This document shows positions 22,653 through 33,300 of a stretch of 64,000 nucleotides of DNA, piece by piece. Positions within the stretch are counted from its first letter, which is position 1. The number at the start of each line of letters is the position of its first letter. The DNA is from Leptoclinus maculatus (taxonomy: Eukaryota > Chordata > Actinopteri > Perciformes > Stichaeidae). The notes beneath the pieces are model-generated. The model was not told the DNA's origin. It searched no databases and was given only the letters and a program-made list of their open reading frames with translations. The stretch covers positions 7,679,979-7,743,978 of the forward strand of contig JAVDOI010000005.1 in assembly GCA_032191485.1 (NCBI GenBank), written 5' to 3'. Made by a program: the position numbers and the translations under genes.

Positions 22653-25163
22653 CACAGATCATTAGGTAGGACTTAACGTTCATCCTGTTCTTAGTGGGGC
22701 ATTTAGTGCATATATCCTTCTAAAGTTCCTCTGTCACAGTCAGAAATCATCAAGTGTGTTCAAAGCATTTCAGTGGTAACTTGTTATTTTCAGTGCAGGT
22801 AGCATTGCTCTCTTAACTATTAACTGGCTGGTTTCTGATCTAGTGACTAGTCAATCATTTCTATTCTTACCCTAACCCAAACCTCCTCATGCCTAATCCT
22901 AGCCAACCCAACCAACGAAGACAACGAGTTCTAGCCAAGCAGAGGCAGAGAGGGGCGGCTCATGACTTCACCATCTTTGAAAACAAATGGCAGCCAGTAA
23001 ACCCATAAACTGTACAAAAGAAGTGGACTAGTCATTGTGACGTCACCCATTGGTTTGTGGACTGATGTTTTATAGCCTCGAGTTCGGCAATTTGGCCGTC
23101 ACCATCTTGTTTTTTTTCTCAACCAGTGAACGAAAGTTACCATATCTGGACTGAGGAGGAGTGATGTAGAGATACAGCTCTGGTAGCGGCAGCGACCTGT
23201 CAATCACCGTGTAGCCCCGCCCTAAAGCACCCCCTGCTTTATGGTCTGTTTGACTCTAAATGGACCATAATGTACTAAATGAACATCATGCTGTATTGAA
23301 GAAGACTTGAAACTAGAGATTGAGACCATAAACTCATGTTTACAATGTTTACTGAGGTAATAAATCAAGAGAGAAGTAGAGTCATTTTCTCATAGACTTC
23401 TATAGAACCAGAGGAGTCGCCCCCTGGTGGACACTAGAGAGAATGCAGCTTTAACACATGAAGCTTTGGCTTCAGTTGTCAAAAAAAGCACAAGTGACAT
23501 TGAAATGAATATGGAATGTGTGAAAAGGTGCGAGACGGAAATATGACTGAATATGGTGCACGTGTGACAGTGAAAATCACTAGCGGTGCCTGTAAGGTTA
23601 TCCAAGTTATTTTTCGGGAACTATGTGTAAAAGCGGCTTTAGTATTCTTTGTATCAGGAACACAATGTCACACGTTAGCTGGCAGTATTGCTACTCAGTG
23701 ACTTCACTAAATAATTTAGCCGGGTGCAACTGAGACGGGACTACAGCCTCAGGAGCGAGGCTTCTACCCTGCTCCAAAGAACAGAGCTTTACAACAGATA
23801 TGGATTTCCTTTACGAGCTGTGAGGGAAACATTTCTCTTGATAACCATATGGGAACAGATAGACAACATCCTAAAAATATCACTGCAAAAACTGAAACCC
23901 ACTGAAACAGGTCAAATGAGCAGGGCAGGAACAAAAAGAAGAAACAAAGAGATTAAGTGAGCCGTGAGAGTGTGACAAGAGAAATGAATGAGCAGGGCTT
24001 CATGTTGGACTGGTTGGTCTGAAGACGACACAGTATCCTGCCTGCATACAATCAACACAATACAATGTCAGTCACACCCAAGCCATGTTACCTAGAACCG
24101 CCTGACTGGTGACTACTTCAAAAGCAAGCCAGGGTTCCTATCACAGCACTGACCTCGACTTTTCTGTGACTTTACAGAACTAAATCAGAGTGAGAAATGA
24201 TATTGATCACTATTGTTTTTCAATCTGTTTTCCATTATGGCTGAACTGAAAACAGTGGAATGCAATCCACTTCTGATCACTTCCTTCACTCCCAGAGTCG
24301 TCGTCTTCGTCGTCGTCGTCGTCACTGCAAACGTGTGAATTAAACCTACTACTTCCTCATTCTCTGACCAGTTCAGAAAATACTGTGATGTTTAATGACT
24401 TCCTCAAAAGAACTGATCAAATTACCAGTCTAACCTTTTCCACCACGACTACTGGGAAATAAAACTGTAAACAAATAAAAAATATACTTTCATGTTTTCA
24501 TTTGTTTTTGCTGCTGTTTAATTGCTTTTTATCCATGATTATCAATTATACTGTCAAATCAATTGGTAATGAATCATCTTGTTTCCATATATGAATACAC
24601 ATTCATTCCAGTAAGTGGTTTAACCCTGCAGTCAAATCACTGGATACCAACATATTCTGCTGAAAGACTGGAAACAACAGTTTGATTTGTCTGCATGATA
24701 GCCAAGAAACTCCTCAATGGCATTGCATTTGTTCAAGAACAAGTACAAACATTACTTGATTATTTTTGGATTTATATTTAATAGTTAATTACTCGACTAC
24801 TTTCAAAAAGACCTACAAATATTGATTTTTATGGATTTTCCTGCTTTCTCAATTCAGAAAAGTTGTCCCTATTTCCCACTGTTGGTTGGGCTACAAATGT
24901 GTGACACTTTAGACTCTTAGGTTTTAGACTGTGTAGTAAAACAAAACCAACGCTATAATGCAAACAATGGTTTATTTGTGCACCAAACCGTCTGGATAAG
25001 CTGGTGACTGGTGATGGTTTCACGATGTACTTACAAAGTCATCTCCCGAGTCTACCCCCACTGAGGTGATAGATTCCTTGCTGATGGTGCGCGGAATACG
25101 AACACCACTCCGAGGTGCTGTGGCCGCCTCCTCTGCGATCTTCTTCTTCAACTTGGCAAACAT
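6388..25163 (-). CDS. golga1: golgin subfamily A member 1 (golgin-97), complete, 23 coding exons
   Basis: Golgin-97 is a peripheral trans-Golgi coiled-coil tether; in the known family its C-terminal GRIP domain binds Arl1-GTP and the N-terminus captures endosome-derived vesicles. Coding exons in transcript order: 25163-25035, 22593-22503, 18432-18358, 17095-16998, 16921-16889, 15233-15105, 14839-14670, 14407-14296, 14174-14091, 13517-13392, 13134-13039, 12326-12231, 12023-11928, 11818-11678, 11543-11469, 10890-10801, 10575-10473, 9218-9058, 8396-8238, 8130-8071, 7739-7515, 7346-7260, 6468-6388. All introns are GT-AG, all junctions keep frame, total 838 residues (human about 767). The N-terminus MFAKLKKKIAEE and DSGDDF...SDGSSSR match golgin-97, not golgin-245. 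Residues after about 50 are almost wholly Gln/Glu/Leu/Lys-rich heptad coiled coil. The ATG at 25163 starts the conserved amphipathic N-terminus. Exon 5 is only 33 nt; exons 11-13 are each 96 nt, phase 0. Confidence 0.96.
6469..7259 (-). other. golga1 intron 22, nothing further recognised
   Basis: A 791-nt intron with canonical GT (7259-7258) and AG (6470-6469) ends. No repeat or RNA gene was recognised in it. Confidence 0.6.
7783..8051 (-). mobile_element. Tc1-like transposon fossil in golga1 intron 20
   Basis: This matches the interior of fish Tc1/mariner elements: CACTCAATACCCCAAAGCAA, then GTTCAAGTCTGGGCTCTGGG, GGCCACTCGAGGACATTCAC, GTGCTTTGAGTCATTGTCCT and AAGGATCTCTATGTA follow in the order of the transposase gene read on the minus strand. 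The reading frame has stops and deletions, and neither terminal inverted repeat is present. The fragment ends about 20 nt from the 5' splice site of golga1 exon 20 (exon end 8071). Confidence 0.75.
8397..9057 (-). other. golga1 intron 18, AT-rich, nothing recognised
   Basis: A 661-nt intron, AT-rich in its middle (about 8520-8820), with canonical ends. I see no repeat family or structured RNA in it. Confidence 0.5.
9223..9269. repeat. (AC)n microsatellite abutting golga1 exon 18 acceptor
   Basis: About 46 bp of pure AC on the plus strand, which is (GU)n in the golga1 transcript. It sits only about 5 nt upstream of the 3' splice site of exon 18 (exon starts 9218). It therefore replaces the usual pyrimidine tract; the transcript reads (GU)n-UUGCAG and then the exon. 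Confidence 0.95.
9270..9807 (-). other. Middle of golga1 intron 17, nothing recognised
   Basis: About 540 nt of AT-rich unique-looking sequence between the two complementary microsatellites of the same intron. No repeat family or gene was recognised. Confidence 0.5.
9808..10471. repeat. 660-bp compound GT/AC microsatellite at golga1 exon 17 donor
   Basis: A long GT tract on the plus strand broken at irregular intervals by AGGT (units such as AGGTGTGTGT). In the golga1 transcript it is (AC)n with CCTACAC interruptions. It begins immediately at the 5' splice site of exon 17: the donor GTAC at 10472-10469 is itself the first repeat letters. Apparent His/Thr or Cys/Val reading frames across it are composition artefacts. 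Confidence 0.96.
10891..11468 (-). other. golga1 intron 15, nothing recognised
   Basis: A 578-nt intron with canonical splice ends. Reading frames on the opposite strand lack any domain signature or splice context. Confidence 0.5.
12497..12557. repeat. (GT)n microsatellite in golga1 intron 11
   Basis: About 60 bp of uninterrupted GT dinucleotides on the plus strand, in the middle of the 712-nt intron between exons 11 and 12. Confidence 0.95.
15234..16888 (-). other. golga1 intron 5, no gene seen
   Basis: About 1.65 kb with canonical ends, between the 33-nt exon 5 and exon 6. It holds short frames with no recognisable domain. The stretch around 16060-16340 is less AT-rich and may be old dispersed repeat, but I could not assign a family. 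Confidence 0.45.
17096..18357 (-). other. golga1 intron 3, no gene seen
   Basis: About 1.26 kb intron with canonical ends. A homopurine-like A/G run (about 17111-17130) lies close to the exon 4 acceptor, which in the transcript is its polypyrimidine tract. Nothing else was recognised. Confidence 0.45.
18470..18520. repeat. Short AC-rich microsatellite
   Basis: About 18 bp of pure AC followed by imperfect AC-rich sequence, roughly 40 nt upstream of the golga1 exon 3 acceptor on the transcript strand. Confidence 0.8.
19890..22036. repeat. 26-27-bp satellite array in golga1 intron 2, hAT-like origin
   Basis: About 80 tandem copies of a unit such as GATAATCGTTACATTAATCG plus TTAAAA (26 bp). Variants are grouped: GATAAGAAG and CCGTAAAAAG types to the left, CGTAAAAAAGA at 20370-20540, alternating ATTAATCAGT and ACGTTAATCG near 21220-21500, and a 27-bp GACATAAAG form in the last eight units from about 21830. 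The array ends in TAATCGTTAGGTGCAGCCCTA. In reverse this is TAGGGCTGCACC...AACGATTA, close to the terminus of fish hAT-like elements (TAGGGCTGCAAC...ATTAATCG). Repeat-driven open frames on both strands are not genes. There are no spacers, so it is not CRISPR. Confidence 0.93.
22597..22657. repeat. AC microsatellite at golga1 exon 2 acceptor
   Basis: About 60 bp of AC with two AAAC interruptions. In the golga1 transcript it is (GU)n ending GUUUUCAG directly at the 3' splice site of exon 2 (exon starts 22593). Unlike intron 17, the 5' end of this intron has no matching AC tract. Confidence 0.93.
22980..23470. repeat. Dispersed fish repeat in golga1 intron 1
   Basis: The block from about 22980 to 23470 reads like a common teleost interspersed repeat. 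It has GTGACGTCACCCATTGGTTT near the left end and CATAGACTTCTATAGAACCA and GAGGAGTCGCCCCCTGGTGG near the right end. A second, partial copy with GTGATGTCACCCATTGGTTT is at 49660-49745 in megf9 intron 2, which supports the dispersed nature. I cannot name the superfamily. Confidence 0.6.
24296..24324. repeat. (CGT)n trinucleotide microsatellite
   Basis: About nine CGT/CTT triplets in golga1 intron 1. The rest of 23470-25034 shows no recognisable gene or repeat. Confidence 0.85.
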
Positions 25164-25206
25164 GTCTGTCCTTTCAGTGTGTCTTTCTGAGTGCAACTTG
25201 CAGTTT
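25164..25206 (-). other. golga1: Predicted golga1 5' UTR part of the first coding exon
   Basis: Upstream of the ATG at 25163 the transcript strand has CTTAGTCTACAG followed by AAACTGC, a fair 3' splice site at 25207/25206. A matching donor AATATG|GTAAGAG is at 26047/26046, so a non-coding first exon is likely upstream. This is inferred from splice-site appearance only. Confidence 0.35.
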
Positions 25207-26046
25207 CTGTAGACTAAGTGACTTCCCACGATGCATGGAGTTTATGGCTCCTCGTTCTGAGCTTTGAAACAGAACCGCGTCCTTATGCAGTACCACTCAA
25301 AACAAGTTTGTACTGGTGACTCCATCCTGCTACTGCTGGACAAAGAAAAGAGGCAGTTATTTTTGCTCATAATAGACAGCTTTTTTTGGCATCTTAATGG
25401 AAGACAAATGCTCAAACATTTTGGTTGTGGTTGTTTAGTCTGTCTACTCTATAGGACACTTCTAGCAATGCATCTCTCTTTTACTAATGGATACATTATA
25501 CAGTCAGTGTATGTCAAACTGATATGTCACTGTAGACACGGGAGACTCAATGTTTCTCTGTTATCCAATATTTGGCTGATAAATGTATTACTTAAAGCAG
25601 ATGTCAACCTTCTGAATGTAGGTTTTAGGTCATGCTAACTGCAACAGATTAATGAGTTTAGTATATGCTTTCCATGGGGCTCATGAAATATAATCATGGA
25701 ATCAGAATGCAATTCATCAAAAATGATTGCATTGGAGAGATGTTCAGTTTGTATATTCATTTGTTTGCGTGCTGAGCTACAATGCATCCTAACTAACTCA
25801 AGCTTCTGGCATTGCTGATGTGTGGATACGTTAGGTCACAGATTGCTGCAAAGTCAAGATATGTCTGTTGTCCCGTGTCAGTGTTCATCCCACTGGGAGA
25901 CGCACTAATGCACTGACAGCCTACGCTTTGACAGATAGATAGCCAGCTAGCTCTACTAGCCATAACAATGACAGTTAACGTTACCACCACAGGGCGATGC
26001 TAGCTGACGTTAGCTTGCTCGTTCACTGAAGTCGCCTTTCTCTTAC

Positions 26047-26330
26047 CATATTAACTTCGATAAAGTATCAGTCCGTGGCGTTTTCAAATTCTCAATGGCT
26101 GTACGTTCGCCTTTTTTCTGTCTACACTCAATGAGTAGCTATCGTTGTGACAGTCGATATGAACTCGCTCATAACGTTGCTGTCTCGTCTGACAAGCTAG
26201 CTGCTGCTGCTAGTAGGTGAGCTACACGTCATCAGCCCAACACAGACGACTGAACGCGTCACGGCAGCGCCTCTGCTCATTGGGCAGATCGGGGAACGTC
26301 GCCAACATGCGCCGCCTACATGCACGAGCA
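26047..26330 (-). promoter_or_regulatory. golga1: Probable golga1 promoter and non-coding exon 1
   Basis: The sequence is locally CpG-rich (about 26225-26320) in an AT-rich neighbourhood. It has an inverted CCAAT box (ATTGG at 26279-26283, so CCAAT on the golga1 strand). The predicted donor of a non-coding exon is at 26047/26046. No TATA box is evident at a sensible distance. The position, upstream of the first coding exon, fits a housekeeping-type promoter. Confidence 0.45.
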
Positions 26331-26929
26331 GTAATAACAGTTTCAGACATGCAGGTGCAAGGACACAATCTACAATACATCATTTATGAGCTGCTTATTT
26401 TTTAACAAATATCAACTGCCTGAGAAATGCTCCATGCTGGAGCTTTCCCTCCCTAAAGTAACTGTATTTGGAGTGTCAGTGTGGCAGACTCTATTTGACT
26501 CTTTTTAGTGTACTAAAAGAAGAAGCAATTTCTGCATTTCCTGTTGAAACTGTCACTCTCTTATGCCTATTGAGATTGTTCCCTAATTCGGTTCATATTT
26601 CTGTCACCATTTTCTAACAATTGTAATGTTTGAACTGCCATGTGATCAAACTGCTCAAACTCAAGCTTGTACTAAAACAAATGCTTTCATGTAGGCGTAT
26701 TGCTAAGTCTTAGGTGAACAGTATATGCTTGATGATAAATTAGACCTGAAAGCTGTGAATATTCTACTATACTCCACAGTGAGATACAAATGCACAGTGA
26801 GAAAGAAGTTAGGTCATTTTGAGATTAAATTACAAAAAAAGCATGACAAAAGTAAAAGAATGTGATATATAACTCATAGGGTTTAAAAATGCTCTCTGCC
26901 TCCATGACTGCAGTAGACTCCTGCAGTAG

Positions 26930-27182
26930 AAAATAATGAATATCCAGTGGGGGTATTCCTGGATTTCAAAAAAACATTTAAGTAATAGCTACTATTGACT
27001 ATTGGCTTATAATTACATTATAAAGGTATGGAATTAGAGGGGAGCAGAACATTAGTTAGCCACCTGGAGAATATATATCAATAACTTTAATTCTCAGTTA
27101 TTGAAGGTTACTTGTGGAGTTCACCAAGGCTCAGTGTTAGGTCCACTATTTTTTATTTTGCACATAAATGATAAATCGCTTA
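26930..27182 (+). mobile_element. Reverse-transcriptase fragment of a LINE, 5' part of a composite
   Basis: The sequence encodes, with frameshifts and stops, GVFLDFKKTFK at about 26950 and then CGVHQGSVLGPLFFILHIND at 27110-27169. These are the RT fingers block (LDFxKAFDT) and palm block (GVPQGSVLGPLLF) of a CR1/Rex1-type LINE. The region between them is short and decayed. It stops abruptly at about 27182, where a different LINE begins in the same orientation. Confidence 0.7.
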
Positions 27183-28487
27183 CACCAAGATGGCGCCGCG
27201 GATGGCTGCCTCGATGTGTTCCTGCGATCCTGTTTGTGGACTTCAGCTCTGCCTTTAACACCATCATCCCGTCTCTGCTGTATGACCAGCTCTCCCAGCT
27301 GCACGTGCCCGATAACAGACTTCCTGTCTGACAGGAAGCAGCACGTGAAGCTGAAAACACGTCTCAGCCTCCCGGACCATCAGCACCGGTTCCCCCCAAG
27401 GCTGCGTTCTTTCCCCTCAGCTCTTCTCTCTGTACACCAACAACTGCTCCTCCAGTCACCAGTCCGTCAAGCTCCTGAAGTTTGCGAATGACACCACCCT
27501 CATTGGACTCATCTCTGGTGGGGATGAGTCCACCTACAGGTGGGAGACTGACCATCTGGTGACCTGGTGCGGTCTGAACAACTTAGAGCTCAACGCCCTA
27601 AAGACAGTGGAGATGGTTGTGGATTTCAGGAAGAACGCAGCCCCACCAGCCCCCATCACCCTGTGTGACTCCCCCGTCGACACTGTGGAGTCCTTCCTCT
27701 TCCTGGGCTCCATCATAACCCAGGACCTCAAGTGGGAGCTGAACATCAGCTCCATCACCAAGAAGGCTCAGCAGAGGATGTACTTCCTGAGGCAGCTGAA
27801 GAAATTCAACCTGCCAAAGACAATGATGGTGCACTTCTACACAGCCATCCTTGAGTCCATCCTCTGCTCCTCCATCACGGTCTGGTACGCTGCAGCCACT
27901 GCCAAGGACAAGGGCAGGCTGCAGCGCATCATTCACTCTGCTGAGAGGGTGATTGGCTGCAATCTGCCGTCCCTCCAGGACTTGTTCGCTTCAAGGTCCC
28001 TGAAGCGAGCAAGAGAGATTGTAGCCGACCGCTCTCAGCCTGGACACAAACTGTTCATGCCCCTTCCATCTGGCAGGAGGATGCGGTCCATCAGGACCAA
28101 GACCTCACGACACATGAACAGTTTTTTCCCGTCTTCAGTCGGGCTCATTAACAAAGCCCGGGAACCCCACTGACTCTGTCATCCCCAGGACAATCCTACC
28201 GGTCACTCCCCTGCACATCCCTTCTATGTTTCTTAGATAAATACACTCGACACTTTACATTACACCTACTGTACATCTCACTTGTTTATCATCCTGTTAT
28301 CTGTTCGTTTGTGCCCTTTATTTTATATTTCACTTTATTATATATTTTACTGTAAATTTTAATATGTTTCTACTTTTGCACTGTGTTGATTGTTTAATGT
28401 TATGCATCACCCGTCATGTCAAATTCCTTGTATGTGCAACATACCTTGGCAATAAACGGTTCTGATTCAGATTCTGATAAATGTGGG
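27183..28487 (+). pseudogene. Truncated L2-type LINE ORF2 remnant with 3' tail
   Basis: A 3' portion of a fish L2-type LINE. FVDFSSAFNTIIPSLLYDQL occurs at 27233-27292, then after a frameshift the catalytic block at 27478-27500. From 27559 an open frame runs to the stop after 28173 with the C-terminal region KKAQQRMYFLRQLKKFNLPK, SILCSSITVWYAAAT, AERVIGCNLPSLQDLF and LPSGRRMRSIRT. The polymerase motif FADD reads FAND (AAT in place of GAT/GAC), and the frame is broken at least once, so it is inactive. The 3' end is typical: AATAAACGGTTCTGATTC followed by a short ATTCTG repeat. No 5' region or endonuclease domain is present. Confidence 0.85.
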
Positions 28488-30355
28488 GTTTCCAAAACAT
28501 TAAAATGGATTTTATTTGCAAATCATAATTTATTTAGTTGTCATAATGATTTGAAATAACAACGAATAACAACATTTAAATTGGTTTGATTTTAACAAAT
28601 TCTCCCTGATTTTGACTAAAATTACAATTCTGGCAGTGATAATAAATAATAAATTGTGCTGGAAATCACATACAAATTAAAAATAAGCAAACATTTTCAA
28701 GGTCAATTGCAGGACAATTAAGGCTTTTCTAACCAAGCTTCATTTAATAGCTTAGCTCATACTGCTCGTGTGTTACTGTGTGGAAGTCTGGGGAGATACA
28801 AAATAAATACAATATTTATACTTCAAAAAATATATTGTAAAAAGCTGAAAAGGATCATTCTGTAAAAGTAAATATGACGTGTCAGCTGGCAGCTGCACCG
28901 CTCCGTCAATGCTCTGAGAACCAATCTTCCTGTTTTGTTTTATTATAACCATTGTTACAGAGTGTATGTGTATCTGTGCTCTAATGGAATCATGTTGTGC
29001 TTCACCTTTGCCCCTATGTTATAATAAAGGTGGCCCCTAAACAACCTTCTGGTTAGCCTGAGCACCCCTGTGTTAGAAAACACTTTCAAGCTGGTTACTT
29101 TCATCAAGATACTGCTGTTGCTCAACAGGTGCTCCTACCTACATGTATGGTCAACTTTAATGCAATTATGAGTTTTATGCCTCTGCAGGCGCCAGATGTT
29201 TTCCGGTTGTCTGTCTGTCATCCGTGTTATTCTTGTGTAACCAGTACCTCGGGAATCTGGAGGGAGGTTCCTCAAATATGGCACAAATGTCCACTTGGAC
29301 TCAAGGATGAACTGATTAAAAGTGTGTGGGTAAAGGTCGGTAAAATTGGGTAAATTGATTTGCTAATTGTGACAATTTCACACAAATGTCTAAATGTCTG
29401 AAAGGATGAAGTGATGACATTTTGGACAGACTGCAACTTGACTGTTTGGCAGAGGCATACAACCGCAAGGTGCTCATTTCAGTTAGCTGCAAACTTCTTC
29501 GTCTTTGTCTAACTGTACACATGAGCAGGATGAAGATATCAATGTGCTCCTAAACAATAACTATCCTGTAGTCAAATCATCACATTTTAACACAGCCCTC
29601 AGAGTACAGTAGAGACATGATCTAATAATGCCATAAAACTCCAAATGGGCTGACGTTTGAAGATGTTATTTATTACCAATAGAAGTTATTGATTATGATG
29701 AAGCATGGTGTTGTTTTGGCCCTGTTACCCAGATAACCTTTCACAATTTCCTTTATTTAAAAACAGTATGGCGACACAAAGAATAATGATCATAAAATAA
29801 CTGATACCAAATCTGAAATTCACAGAGAACATTTTAGGTTCCACAGGCTTAACAATACAGAAATGTCGAACAAATCGATATAGTCAAGTTTTACACATCA
29901 ACGCTCAGGTTTACATGTTTATTTATAAGATCACATGATGACACTAAGTGTATAAGTCCACTGAAATTTGTCAGAATAGATGCAATGTTTTGCTCTTGTT
30001 CAGAGCTTTAATACATAACAAAATAAAGTATAACACTGCAATTTGCTCTCTAGTAAAGAAAAATCCAGATTCATAAATATGAACATTTCTGTGTTATTTT
30101 AACCCTTTCTCTAAAACATTTGACCAACACAGTGATCCTGCTGAGCTTTAACTCCAATATCTCAGTGTGATGCAGAATAACGGCATTAAATGCCTAAGTG
30201 GGAATAACAGTTGATAGTTGGCACCAAGAAATGCACTGTAAATACTTCTAACTGTACAATACGAAATTCATATGGGAGCACAAGTGCTGATGCCACTGTC
30301 CCAGTCTGCATGTGTGCACTGAACAAATGGCTGCGTTCTGTTGGTTGTAATGTGC
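28488..30355. other. ppp6c 3' flank / probable 3' UTR
   Basis: AT-rich sequence after the ppp6c stop codon on the minus strand. AATAAA candidates on that strand are at 29923-29918 and near 29670, giving a 3' UTR of 430-690 nt if used. No convincing reading frame lies in 28490-29900. Simple AT richness aside, no repeat family was identified. Confidence 0.4.
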
Positions 30356-33300
30356 TTACAGGAAATAAGGTGTTGTTGTTCGAGGTGGAATGACCCTCTC
30401 GGAGTCGGGCACCGCTCTGAAGAGCTTCGGCTCTCTTGTGTTAGCGTCTTTGAAGACCATTATGGAGGCGATGTTGCCGCAGCGATAGCAGTAGTTAGGA
30501 GCCGACCACACCGTGACCAGCTTCTCATCAAACATGAACTTGTAGCCTTCGTGGACAAGTTGATGCGCCCTGCAGATCAGCTTCAGGTTGTTGATGTGAA
30601 CAAACTACAGGGTTTTTGGAAGATAGAGAGAAACAAAAGACGGGGAGGAAGAGAAAAACTGAGAAACACAGCCAGTGAGAATACTCATCCCCTTATTCTC
30701 TTTGGTGACCCCAAATGACAGCGAGAGGCAATTGAGCCTTCACTAAATCCCAATCTGGAACGCAGACCGGCCAATCACAGCGTAGCATTGGCCAGCTCTG
30801 ACCAGGGTCCCACATACAGCTCTGCTCCACAGACTCATCCATGGTTTCAGATCTTCATCAGGCTGCTTTAGTGGATCTGGAGCTAGTCCTGGTTAAATGT
30901 TGTGTGATAGCAATACTTGTTACTCTGAGAGGTTGGAAGGAGATATACGATTGTAAAACACAACATTTCTGTGGTTGTAAAAGTGAATGAAGACGTACTC
31001 GGCTTTACAGGAACAGCGTCGTCTCACTTGTGGCCAGGTGATGTGGTGGTTCAATTGTTACACTGTGATGTGGAGCTTTAGATTCTATCTTTGTCTTTTC
31101 AACCTACCTCGTTTGTGACCTTTGCACCGAAGAGCCAGCCAGCTCCTCTGGGGCTGATGGCCCAAGTGTCCACGTCTTCAGGGTCTGACCACACCAGGTC
31201 ACAAAACGCTCCTTTGTGGGGGATCTCCTGGTTCCGCTCAATGGTTCGAATTTGATCTAGAGTTTTTATGTCTGGGGAGAGGCCTCCGTGGACACACAGT
31301 ATCTGCTCGTCCATCAGCTGACAACACAGAACAGAAGAATCAGGGCATCACATATAAACTATTAATGTGGTTGGCCAATGGTTACAGACCTTACAAACCA
31401 TATACAATACCAACATTGGATTGTGTACACAGTTACCTACATAACAACAGTGACTAAGGGGTGTGGGATGTTCAAGTTTTAAATGACAAACGTGGCTTGC
31501 TATGGAAAAGAAGTCTGCTGAACAACAGTGAAACGTTTGAAATGACCAATGATGAGGTCAGAGATATGGACGAATATAATAGATCAAACTGCTACATGAG
31601 ATGTTGTTAAACCTACAGATGACATGTGGCATGGCTGTGGAATGATTCTGAAAAATGTGGCGGTGGCATTAAGGAGTGTGTTAGTTCAGCTGCTCTCTAC
31701 TCAGCAATAACTCAATACGAGCCTCATTCCAGGCTTTTAAAGAAGAACGGTCATTTATAAAGTCACTTCATGACAACAAGTGAACACAAAGCCCAGTAAC
31801 ACTTCAATACTTACAGCTGCTACCGTTAACATATCAAACACTTTGGTACAATAGCGCCAGGCATTTGCATTCCCATACTTGGTCTGGCACTCATCTGTAA
31901 GACAAAGAAGTGCTCACTTATTTCAGACAGAAAGGTGTGATTATAGTGCAGGGAGTGAGGTCAGTGACAATGCAGTCATCCTCCGACTGCTATAAATCAA
32001 ATCTCACCATAAAAGCCATAAACTTGAGTGATCTGTCGGCTTTCATGGTTTCCACGAAGAAGAGTGATGCGGTCGGGCCATTTGGCTTTCAGCACCAGCA
32101 GGTAGGTGAACGTCTCCAGACTGTAATATCCTCGGTCAACAAAGTCCCCCTGCAGATGACGGAGGTTTATGAACAACACTCTGCCCAAACATCACTTGAA
32201 CAGAATGAATTAGGACAGATGCCTATCGAGTGCAAACTGGTTTCAATGTACCAACCATAAATATGTAATTTGTGTCCGGAACCTGGCCGCCAGTTCGGAA
32301 GAGTTCACAAAGATCATAAAACTAAGGCACAGAGAGATAGAGTGTAAGGCATTACATTGTACATGTACAACAGACCAATGTCTCACATGCCATATTAGGG
32401 GAAACACAATCTGTCTCTTTCTTTTATACCTGTCCATGTATGTCCCCACACACCGTTACAGGAGTGGAAACAGGCTGGACGTTGGATTCCTCCAGCAGAA
32501 GGTCACACACATAGTCACATAACCTCTGTAGAGATGAAAGACAAAACACAGTGAGTCCGTCATCATTCACAACTGGCATTCAGTGTCGTTAAATGAGACA
32601 ACGTTCAGGGAAAAGCTTCTGAAACATGGTTTACTTTGTCACACTGTGACACCTAGACTATTACAGTTGTCTGCAATTGCCAAGACCCAAAAAGTGATAC
32701 TTGTGGAACAACTATTGAAACCACTAACTCATGTAGCATTGAACCGTTAAATGATTTGGCCAGATTGACTGCATTTGATAGTAGGTAATATTATAACAAT
32801 ACAGTCAATATTAGAGTAAATGTGTCACTATGTGATGAATGAGTTACAAAGATCAATGCAGGTGTACTCACAGTCAGCGAGACTAAGGGTCAACTCTAAC
32901 ACTAACAATTAGGATGACTTGAACAAAGCTTGTCTAAATATCTCCAATTGCTTTTGGTCTCCTAAAATTGCAGGGTTATAGTTTTTGGCAATTGCCAAGA
33001 CACAAAAGTTAGCACTTGTTGCACAGTTATTAAAAGCACTTACTCCTGTAGCCTATATACTGACCAGGTATGCTAAACCATAAACACACCGTCTGCTTTA
33101 CACAAAGTTTAAAATTCTAAAACACGCTTTTCTCAACCATCAATCTCCTGCACCCACAAAACAGTATGGTGCCACATTTAGTCCAATATTGACTGTATTG
33201 TTATAATATGACCTACTATCACATGCTAACACAAACTCTAATATTGACTGTATTGTTATAATATGACCTACTATCACATGCTAACACAAACTCTAACATT

